The position numbers were made by a program, and so were the translations under genes. The notes beneath the pieces were generated by a model, which saw nothing but the letters and a program-made list of their open reading frames with translations, did not search any database and was not told where the DNA came from. DNA of 64,000 nt from Agapetus fuscipes (taxonomy: Eukaryota > Arthropoda > Insecta > Trichoptera > Glossosomatidae): positions 3,876,251 through 3,940,250 of the forward strand of contig OX637351.1 in assembly GCA_951799405.1 (NCBI GenBank), written 5' to 3'. Shown here one piece after another: positions 34,001 through 46,000 of this stretch; within the stretch, counting starts at the first letter, position 1, and each line of letters opens with the position of its first letter.

Positions 34001-37000
34001 CCCAATTACAACACATGCCATGTCTTAATATAATGCCTTTTTCCTAAAAAAAATCATAAATTTTATAGATTTATACCACATGCGTCTATGTTCGGACTGC
34101 TCCGAGCATAGTACGCACGCAGCAATGCTGCCATCTTTCTAGAAACTTTTTTACATTCGCCAGAGTTATTTGTACACATGGAAATACAGCTGTGAAGTTC
34201 TTTGTTCTCTTTCTTACTAATGACCATTTTCATAAGTAGGATGAAACAGATATATATTGTCTATTTTCGTTGAAATAATATCTAGTCCACAGATATCATA
34301 CGTCAATGTTTCTCTCCACTCAGCAAATAATGTTGAATTCATACCTTCGCAACACTTGCGCCCAGTTCTCCAGAACACCCTCGCAGCAGTCTTTTGAGAC
34401 TTCTCCGGTGCCACTGAGCAGAGGTTCATCGCCATCTGTAAAGAAATGAAAAGTTTAGGAAAAACGTTCATTCTAGGAGCCAGCAGAAACACAAGATGTG
34501 ACGTGAAGTCATAGAGAAAGATTGTAAAGATGGTGCAAGCTCAAAACTGGAGAATACATGTGGAGGGTGCACAGCGATAACATTTTCTTGATAAGTAGAA
34601 GAAGACTTTTTTTTGTATTTTAAGTACCTTCCTTATACAGAGTCATAATAAAAGAAGAGCTTGTATGAAGACGGTTATGACTCTGGAGGAAATGAAAGAA
34701 GTATGTAAGGACAGAAAGAAATGGCGGTTGATCTGTAATGTTGATGGCTAGGACTAAGGTTTTTTTTTTAAATCAGAATTTTGTATGTTTTAGTTTTGAT
34801 TCCCATACATATTATTTGTTGACTTTAAAAATGTAATTTGTTGTGTATGTTTCTTGACTTATAGGTTGGTATGCGGCTGACCACCCATGCTGTAGAAAAT
34901 GGTTCACTGTGCCAATGTCACCCCTGTTTCAGGGAAGGTCGGCAAGAGATGCAGGGTGTATGTCTGTTTGAGATTTGGGTTTTTATGTTGTAGGTTCACA
35001 TGTGGCATGTGCAAGCGCGAACTTGTACATGTCTGCTTGTGAAAATGCATATAATGTGAATCCTCAATGTTACATATCTTTGCAACTTAGATTAGATTAG
35101 ATTAGATGGTGGTTACTAGATCCCTCTTTCCTGTAGCAGTATCGTAGGTGCAAACTTCTGATCGGCAATCTTCACTGAAGAGGCGCAATAATAATATCAC
35201 ATCCTCCAGCCATGTGAATAATGATGACAAAATTGGCTTACTGGTCCGCAGTCTAGTGGTTAACACTTCTGACTCGTAAATGGAAGGTTGTGGGTTGGAA
35301 TCTCGGCAGAGCACACAAAATATACCATGTATATTTTCAAATATGCTCTTGACCGGTCATTGAAGGTCCATCCAGCCTTACAGCAACTGGGTCTTGCTTG
35401 AGAATCGGCGCTTTCTGAAGTGACAACCAAGTTCGCAGAGGGCTCTCGAGGTGTGATGCACACAAAAACAGCGCTCACCAAATAGGTAAATCAGCCTAAT
35501 ATTATTATTATTATTACCAGAAACGTCATCATCGGGGCTGGCTGGTGGCTGAGACGTCAGAGGTGACGGCAGCAAGCTGGAGAGGTTCAAGGTCATCAGG
35601 CGGCTGCGGTCCAACTCCCCGGAAGTCTCCAGGCTCAGCACTTCATACTGGACACCGTATGTGTCTGTAGTCTGTAACATGTTCAATGAGATCCACACAT
35701 CAATTGACATAATCAAAAATTGTGATGTGATACGACAGGTTGCTAGGGAACAGGCAAACAAATATTTTGTTATCGGTTGCTAAGGACCGTAATTCCATAC
35801 ACGTGTTACGTTTGCTCGAGGAGTCAGTACTTCTATTTGTTGATATTACAACATATTGTATAATCTATCTATAATCTAAGTTGCAAGGATATATTATTAA
35901 CATTCAAAGCTCATATCAAATGCATGCCCACAAACAAGAACGTGTAAGTTCACGCTTACAAATTAAAATCCAAACCTCAAATGAACGTAAACCCTGCAAC
36001 TTTTGCCGACCTTCCCTGAAACAGGGGTGACATTGGCAAAGTGAACCATTTTTTACGGTATGGTTTGTCAGTCCCAAATCAACCTCAAGGTATTATACTA
36101 AGCCTTGTGTTGTTTCTAACATTCAACTCACCATATTCATATTGATAAAAAAAAATATTGGTGTGCCTCAAGGTTCCATACTTAGCCCTACATTGTTTAT
36201 AATGTTGAACTCACCTCTTTCATATTTATGAAGAACTGCTGTATGAGAGGCTTCTTGGAGTAATACCAGAATCGCTCATTCGTATGGAACACCCTGACCG
36301 GTGTCTCGATGGCCAGCCTCAGTGGTTCGCTGGTTCCCCTGATGACCAAGTCCACTGCTATTGTGGCGTAGACGGCCGGCGGATCCGCGGACCCCTGGTT
36401 GAAGCAGGCCAAGGCGGGTTCGGAGGCATACCACAAGGCGCTGGCCGTGCAAGAAGAACCAACGGGAAGGTTGGAACCAGATCCAGCCTAGAATATTTAA
36501 AAACGTGAATAGGTTGAGCAAGAGAGTAAGCTGAAATGGATGTAAGAACAATGATAGATAAATAAACTGCGATGGTTAGGGAATCCCCTTACTGGTAGTA
36601 GGCCGGTCCGGTCAGTCCGGTCAGTAGCTCAGTTGGTAGAATGCTTGCATTCCATGCCGAGAGCAAGGGTTCGATCCCCACCGGGTGTGTCAGAAATGAT
36701 TTCCCGTTTCAATGTCCATTTCAAACCTAAAATAAATACCGGTGTACTCAGCCTTCACAAAAAATGAGAACCAGCCCTCCCGGGAATTTCAACTGAAAGT
36801 GGTTGGTGTGAGGCCAGCCCCCTTACCCGTAAAAATAACTAGGTCCCGAATCCCCACATGCGATCTCTTCGGGGATAACGCAGGCAAGAAGTTACACTAT
36901 ACGAGTATGTGTAGCTTAGTTGCGTTGCGTGAAAGCTGACAGTTCCGATTGATCTTCCGTTTGCTCTTCTGCCAAAGGGAGTTAGTGTTTTTGACAGGAA

Positions 37001-40000
37001 AGCTTTCCATTTGCTTATTGGATGCCATAAAATGTCTATCACAGAGAATGACCAGTTTCCATGTATCAGCCGGTTTGTCTTCATGGCAGTAAGATGCCAT
37101 CTACAGCATTCGTATGAGACTCAACAAACAAGATAAATGACCAAAAGCAAGAAAGAAAAATAACTCACCATTTCAAGTAATTGCATATCTGAATGTTTGA
37201 CGTTTCTCCCCTGTGCCAAGAGTATTCCAAAACATCGCTCTATGACCAGGCCACCCCCTGGTAAGCTTTGTTGTGATGAAGACAAGCTCTGAAAATACAG
37301 AAGGATAATTTTACAAACTTTCTTTTGACATATTATGAACTGTAGAACTACAATTAGAAGAATTCAATGTAATATTTTACAAAGGGTTACTTGGAACCTG
37401 TTATTCGGCTGCCATTCTGATAAGTGTCACCAGTGCCTTGGCAGATGCATCTCAATTTTATTATGTCCTTGCACACTTCTTTCATCTCCTCGATATTCAT
37501 CACACTCTTTTTTTTCTTGCTTATTTGATTAATCCATTATTTTTTCCACACTTACCTCTCACATTCCTTTTGTTCACTCTTTTTGCCAATCGTTCATCGT
37601 CCATTCATTCTAGATGCCAGAACCACCTCATTGCACTCCTTTGTACTTTCGCTCTCATATTCTGATTTATACCGCACTGATTCATAGCCCAGACATATCG
37701 GACCCAATCATTTGCGGTCTTACCAGTCATTATTTTTACGAAAACCATTTCTAACATATATACTTAGTTTGCTTTCATTCACTTTCCATGCATCAGTTAA
37801 ATTAGGTAAAAGCACCTGTGGTTCGAATCCCAGCTGTGCATTGGGCGACATCTGCTGAACAGTTATGACGACTTGCTTGTCTATGCCAGCTCGCAATTTG
37901 AAACCAACGCGTTCTTTTGGGACAACGCTGTATACACCCTGAAAAATAACAAAGAACATTTTGATTTAAGAAAAGAAAATCATGTAGTCTGCGATTTTTA
38001 CTGACTGTTTCAAAGAATTTAAGGTGACATTGGAAGAATTTACTAAAATTTAAAAAATGACCACATTTATCTATTTACAAATAAGTATATTTCACACATT
38101 CAGTATGCAATTTTGTAACCACTTCATCTTCGAAGCAGTCATATAAGCAAACAATTTAACAGGCTTTCCTTTATTGGGTAAGCCCTGCTGGTATGCAGAT
38201 CTAGGTTTTATGAAATCGTTTCCGACACTAGTTGGATTTCAATTTGGCTTTCCTGATACGAAATCCTCAACCAATTGAGCTAACAATCTGACTAACAGAT
38301 ACACATTTATCTCATAATACTGTAACATTTAATGCAAAAATTGATAAAAGCATTTTTGTAAACATTAAAAAAACAACAGGACTAAGTATAGAGCCTTGTG
38401 GAACACCACACAAACCTTTGCATCGGCCTCTCTTATCTCCATGCTGCACTCCAGCACATGCATCAGCTGCCTGACTACAGGTGGTTCAGGCTGTGCCAGT
38501 CCCCCTGTGGTGGCCGAGACTAGAAGAGAGCCACTCATACTGGCTGAGCACAGGTCACTGGTGATGGATGATGTCATGGAGCGGGGGACTCTCTCAAAGG
38601 CCTTGGCAAAGCAACTTGAAACTTGGGAGACGGCTTCTGCGATGTGACACCTGGAACAAATAAACAACCAGCCTTTTTAACCTTTGACCTTAGGTTGATC
38701 TCAGAAAAAATGGATATTTGGAGGCTTCTTAAAACAGCATGAATGATATGAAAACAAAATTAAGTGCTACAACCATCAATCCATATAAGACATAGATGGT
38801 GTACACTTCAGACTCGTAAATGGAAGCTTTAATTGGTGAACTTCGGACTGGTCTTAGTGTATAATAATAATAAAATAATAAATTAGGATAATTTATTTGG
38901 TGAGCGCTGTTTTTGTGTGAATCACACCTCACGAGCCCTCTGCGAGCTTGGTTGTCGCTGTAGAAAGCTCAAAAATTCTAAAAAACAAGACCCAGTTGCT
39001 GTAAGGCTGGATGGACCTTTAGTGACCGGTCTTTGGTAAAGGAATATGAATTTTTCACCCAGCAAAGAGCGTATTTGAAAATATAAATGATTATTTTTTG
39101 TGCTCCGCCGGGATTCGACCCACAACCTTCCATTACGAGTCAGAAGTGTTAACCACTAGACAACGGACAGATAATCATACTTATTATATTAATAAACAGT
39201 TTGCTACAGGCTGTCTTTGAAACATATTGGTAGTTTGAACAGAACACAAGTAGAGATTAATCTAAAAATAAAGTAAAAGAGCCTCTCCAGTTGCAAAAAT
39301 GTGAGCGAAAAATAATCAGGATTTACCTGAACACGTGACATTGGAACACGGCGCTCTCTCTGGTTTCCCCGTGGGACCAAGTGAAGGCAAAACACGGGGC
39401 CTGTGCCGTGTTTGCCGCGCCGCGGGCGTAGAATAGTATACGGTGAACGGCATAGCGAGCCATCACTGCATTTGATGCTGCGTCATACAATCTGGAACAA
39501 TTTAAAGTATGTTTAAATCAAGGATTATGTCAGCTCCTAGGCTCAGTGAGTATCAGGGATATTGGGGATATTAAATTTTGGATATCGACGGGTAAAAGGC
39601 GATAGGGCATAAGCGACAAAAACTAAATTGTTCAGGTTCAACAAAGCTGGTGGAAGCAGTGATTCAAGTTTGGTTTAGAGATGAAGCAATCAAAAATAAT
39701 TGCAAAACACTTGTGGATTCAATGCCAAGAAGAGTTCAGAAGCGCTATTTTTCGTAATTCCTTACGATCTTAACGCGGCGACGAGCTGGCGATTCATGTC
39801 CATAAATAAGATGTACTGTGATTTTTTATCTATGGAGCTCTTTCGCAAGCGCTAGCATTCTCGGACTTGTATGGATATCCAAAGTGTAAGGAATTAGCAA
39901 ATTAGCGCTTCATGAAGTCATAAATGTAAAAGGAGGGCTTATTTAATACTAATTAATGGTAACAATTTCATGTTAATGTACCTAAACATAGCTTTGGCCT

Positions 40001-43000
40001 AAATAAATCATATTAACAAATTAATATCGCTTGTTCACATTAATTCGCACAATACTGTAGCTCCAGAAGCTTCACTGGCTCCTTATCCCAGAGCCCTTTG
40101 TTTAAAGTGTGCACGATGGTTCACAAAGCTCTATTTGGAAAGACACCCAAATATATCGCTGATATAATCAAACCAGTCACTCTAGGCAAAAAAAGCCTAA
40201 CACTGTGCTCAAACCGAGCCAAATCAAAGATTGAAGAACCGATAAGAAGAGTTAACACAATGTTTGGGGAGCGTGCATTTGCAGTTGCTGGTCCTCTGGC
40301 CTGGAACCACCTGCCACATCATGTGAGAGAGCTAGAGGACCATGGAAAGTTCAGGAATACACTGAAGACAAACAAATTTCTGGCATCATTTGCGCAAGCG
40401 CCCTTAGAGTGATTACATCACGAATAGGCGCTATAAAGAAATCATCAACTCATCATCATTACACACAATTTAAGAATTCATAAATAAAATTGTAGTTACA
40501 CGACGAGTCCCTGTGAGCAGGTGGGTATAGAGACAGCGACAGATATCCCCGTCTCACTCTCTGGCAGCTGAGACAGCACGGCCATGTTGCGCTGGATCTC
40601 CGCCTCAGACTTGGGGGCGTTGATGGCTGCTGCTCCCAGATAGCTCACTCCACTGAAGATGGTGCACTCCTGGTCCACGTCTGACACTAAAAATTGCAGA
40701 ACAATCATTATTAAAGACTGATTAATTTCAATAAAGCAAATGAATAATGGGCCGGACATGTAGCACGTGCAGAGGACTCCAGGATCATCAGAACTGTCAT
40801 GGATGGATGCCCCTTAGGTGTCAGACCATCTTGCTGGACATCACATTTTTTTTCCGTGTCGATAGTCCATCTTCTTAATCCGTCATAGAAAACTGTTCCA
40901 CATACTTTGAAAACACTTCAATCGCAATCCAAATGGGAAGCCAAAATCACAGCACTGAGAGTACAAATGTACTGAGCGGCCATCTTGCCACGTGATTATT
41001 TTGTACAGAGCAAAAAAGATTGCTGTTTTTGCTGCTAACGCTGATTTAATTGTCTACACATCGGATTAAGAATAACTTACTCTATAATACTACATTCATA
41101 GATTGTTTTGTCAAATTTTCAAGGATTGCTGCCTTTGCTTCTATACCCCTCATTTGTAGTGTATTGTGATGTTTTGGTTTCTCACTGTCAGTCCTGCACA
41201 TTTTCTCTTCAAACATGATTTGAATCAAAAAGAATCAAACACTTGTATTCTTTTTGAATCCGTAATCTCTACCAACCATTGGCATACGAGTATGATATCT
41301 GTGGACTAGAAATTATTTCAATGAACAAAGACATTCTATATCTATAGCGACATCTATGGATGTATCTCCAAAGGTTAGTAAAAATAAAAATACCTACAAC
41401 CTTCGGCCTCGATCAAACAACAATTATTCAACAGTTTGTGGTTCCTCCTTATAGAGGACACACGTCTCCTGAAGACGTCGGATATGACTCCGACGAAACG
41501 TAGAGAAAATCGTTCTTCTCTTTTGCACGGTCAGTAAAATCCGTTTTTTTTAATTCTTTAAAATGTCTAACGACCTTAAAATCTTTAATTCTATATCTGT
41601 TTCACCCTACTTACGAAAATGCCCTTAGTAAGAAAGAGAACAAAGAACTTCAAAGCTGCATTTTCATGTGTACAAAAAAACTCAGGCGAATGTGAAAATG
41701 TTTCCAGAAAGGTGGGAGTATTACCGCGTGCGTACTATACCCGGAGCAGTCCGAACATAGACACATGCGGTATAAATCTTGTGATCGATAAAATTGACGA
41801 ATCGTAAAGGAAAACCCGTCATTATTTTAAGACATGGCATGTGTATGCCAATTGGGTGTCAAAACACAAAATGGAGAAAGCAAGAGACATAAGATTTGAC
41901 ACTTAAAAACGCGTTTTGTATGCCTACACAACTGCAACGTTTGACACGACTGAGACAAACGTGGGCGATAGTATGTATCAATGCAGTAAGTCAGTTATTA
42001 CTCAAAGATACCAACCTTCTTCATCGCTCTCTGTTGGCTTCATATGGTCCTGTTTCTCAGTGGGTGATGGAGTGTCTGACACGGGAGACTTGCAATTATC
42101 CTTCTCCACTTGATTGTAGAACTTTGAGCCGCCTACCAGCCTGCATGTGCCCTGAAAAAAAAAAAAAAAAAAAAAAATCATAAATATATTTTACCCATGT
42201 GTTTGAAGAGCTTTTATGAAGAAGGTTATGACTGTGGATGCAATGAAAGAAGTATGTAAGGACAAAAGGAAATAGCGGTTGATCTGTAATGTTGTCGGCT
42301 CCACTGGGGTTTATTAAAGTTGAGTTTTGTATTCTTTCTGTATTATTTCTGGAACTGCTGTCCTTAGCAATATCTAATCTAATCTAAGCTGCAAAGATAT
42401 ATATCATTTAAGATTTATATTAAATGCATTCCCACAAGCAGATATGTATAATTTCGCGCTAACACATGCCGTATGTGGACCTACAATATAAAAACCCAAT
42501 CTCAAATGAACATAAGCCTTGCAACTCTTGCCGTCCTTCGCTGAAACAGGGGTGACATTGGCAAAGTGAACCAATTTTTTATCGTATGGGTGGTCAGCCG
42601 TATAACAACCTATAAGTCAAGGAACATACATGACAAATTACATTTTTTGAATCAATAAATAACAATATATACATGGACATAAAAAACTAAATCATAAAAC
42701 CAATTTCACTTTAACAAACCCTAGCCGCCAACATCACAGATCAACCGCCATTTCTACAAAATATTTGTTTGCCTTTTCCCTGGCAACCCAGCGGGGTGAT
42801 GACATAATTTTGTCTATATCAATTCATGTGTAGATCTCATAGAACAAATTTAAAAACAAAAGACAATGGCACTAAAAGCATTACTCGATGTAAAAATCTG
42901 TGCTAGTACATAACTATGACAATATTTACGTTAAAAGATATGAAGCTAAGAATCATTTAAAATCTACTCCAGGATCTTTCCTTTGTAATATTTGCCTTTC

Positions 43001-46000
43001 TTGAGGTGTCACCACTGAAACCTTGCCATTTGATGTCACAACTTGATTTCAGTGCCATTTCGACTGCTCCAAGGAAGAAGGAAGTAACTTCGAAATTTAG
43101 GTTTTTGACTTACTTCCATTATCTTCATTCCAAGATGACAGCCGTGTCTCTATCTCTTTTAAATTTGTTAATAAATGAATGTAAAAAATAGTTTCGGTAT
43201 GCATTGTACTCCATGGAATAAATAACATTCAATTGGCTTTCCTGCAAAACTATCCTTTTTGACTTAGTGCTGTCTTCCTTGGAGCAGTCGATTTGTGCTA
43301 ACCCCATTTTAAATATTTGATGAACATTCAATTAAGAACATTTTTAAATACTACTTGATGATAGCATAACCTCAAAAATAATTAAACTTTGAATTTAAAA
43401 GTGTACTTCACCATTTCATGCACCATTTTGGGCTTTTCCCGATACCCAAAACACAGCAACATTTGTATTCTTTCAATTAAAAAAACAATCATTAATTCAA
43501 ATCACATATTTTCAAATTTTTTTCTCCAATCCCACTGGAGAGGCATAAAAACAATACACAATAAATAATTTTAAAAATTCAATATGTAAATCATGTGGTA
43601 TAAATCATACACCCAGAAAAATAACTCTTATTGTTTAATATATTAAGAATTTATTTCGTATGCAGTGAGTCATTCAAAACCACTTGCCTTTGAATTTATT
43701 ACTAAATTAGTAAGGACTTTAAGCTATGATTATTGTAAAATATTAATTGAGATCAAATATAATCGCAACATTTAATATAAAACTAACTTGATTATGAATT
43801 TGACTGTTTATGTGGTTGAAAATAAATATGATGTTATCAAATATGTTTTTTTATGAGTTATAAAATGTTTTTATTTTTTTTCTTTGATAGTGTGGTAGTA
43901 CTTGCATTCAAAATGAGTAAATTTAAAATAAAGCTTGACTTATAGGTTGGTATGAGGCTGACCACCCATACTGTAAAAAATGGTTCACTTTGCTAATGTC
44001 ACCCCTGTTTCAGGGAAGGTCGGCAAAAGTTGTGGGGCTTATGTTCATTTGAGGTTTGGATTTTATTTGTAAGTACACATTCAGCATTTGTAAGCGCGAA
44101 CTACACTTGTTGGTTTGTGGGCATGCATCTGAGAGCTTTAAATGAATATATCCTTGCAACTTAGATTATAGATTATTATAGATTAAGCAATAGTAATCAT
44201 CTAATTTTAAAATTATTACTTAAAATATTTAAAAAATGTGATGGAGTATGCAGGATGAGGTAACTGTAACTCTGTCGCCATTCCACTAGGGTCGGCCAGA
44301 GCCTCTGCAGAGCTGCCTTCATTTCTTCCTATCTTTATAAAGGTCCACACATATAAGAATGCTAAGTGACCGTGTCCTAAGCAACCAAAAACGAAATATT
44401 GGTTGGCAATTTGATAAGCATCCCGTCAGGATCTAAATCTAAATCTAAGCTGCAAAGATATATATCATTTAAGATTGATATTAAACGCATTCTTACAAGC
44501 AGACACGTATAAGCTCGCGCTAACACATGTAATATAAACTCCAATCTCAAATGAACATCCCACTCTTGCCAACCTTCCCTGAAACATGGGTGACATTGGC
44601 AAAGTGAACCATTTTTTACAGTATGGGTGGTTAGCCGCATACCAACCTATAAGTCAAGAAATATTTAAGGCATTCTTTTTCGTAAATCTATTTAAAAAAA
44701 TTATAAATCAATGAGATAGACTTACCGTAACTAGCAATCCAGCATTTTCCACAAGTATTTCGCCTCCTACGGCATTATCAATTGCAGCCATGTTGTCTAT
44801 GGCAGCCATATTGTCTATGGCAGCCATATTGTCTGTGGACACAAAGTCGGCAACTGGCACAGCTGTCAGGTTGTCGCAGGTGATGTGACTTTCGACGTTC
44901 AAGTCTGACAACTCTCGATGGAGGTCCAAGGTCTCCGGGGCATTAGTTTCTATGAAGGAGCTCCGGTTCTTGGCGCTGGTTTCCAACGGTAGTGGCTGCA
45001 TCTCCAAAAGCACCTGGAAATAAAAGAAAACTTAACTGAAAGTTTATTTTTTAAGGACTCCTGTGCGGGAGGTTCCCCAATTCTTGAAAGTTTTGGGGAA
45101 CTATGTCACTCTGGGAGGGTACTGCAGAGGTGTTGCTTGAGTTGTTGCTTCTGTCGTGAGGCGCTGCAAGGAAGTGGCGATTGATGTTGGTTTGAAATAA
45201 AACCAGATTAAATTGGGAAGGGAACACAGAAGCGGGCAGTTTGGCAAAGAAATGAGTCATCAAAACGCCAAGCTTCATACCAAACTATGAGTCAAGGAAT
45301 ACAAATAAGAAAAAACATTCAATCCATATAAAATGTAATTTATCGTGTATGTTCCTTGACTTAAAGGTTGGTATGCGGCTGACCACCCATGCTGTAAAAA
45401 TGGTTCACTTTGAAGAGTGTATGTCCATTTGAGATTTGGTTTTTATGTTGTAGGTTCACATACGGCATCTGTAAGGGCAAACTTGTACGTGTCTGGTTGT
45501 GAAAATGCATGTAATGTAAATCTCCAATGTAACATATCTTTGCAACTTAGATTAGATTAGATTCAAGTATGAAAAGGTAAACAACAAAATCTTAAAAATA
45601 AATACTAATACAAAAAAAGTCAATAGGTCTACAAAAATTTATGAATAAATATAAGTACAGCACAAAATATTTAAAAAGGTGCTCTACCTTACAAAACAAA
45701 CACAGTATAACGTAAAATGTTGAAACTGAACTGAACAGACCAACTTCCAATAGAGATAGGTAATCTAAAAGGCATTGAATTACCTAATATTGAATATTCC
45801 AAACAAATAAGTACGTAGACACTATCGGTGCTATTCTCAAACAGCAAAGCCATGGCTCATCGACAGTCTACAGTGAATTTTCTACACAGATAAACAATGA
45901 TCCATAGAGCAGCTATGAATCAAATAATAATAATAATAATATTAGGATGATTTATTTGGTGAGCGCTGTTTTTGTGTGTATCACACCTCAAGAGCCCTCT

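Larger units (their letters stand above)
41275..41997 (-). repeat. R700 element, copy 2, in RabGAP1 intron 3
   Basis: Inverted homologue of 33633-34312 (CAGTCCGAACATAGACACAT, GACATGGCATGTG, ATGTATCAATGCAGTAAGT). It is interrupted by the 244 bp element at 41344-41587 and ends ~18 bp from exon 3. Confidence 0.7.

Noticed and set aside
41619..42183. Several open frames of 60-95 codons
   Set aside because: They lie in the R700 repeat and antisense to RabGAP1 exon 3; no protein signature.
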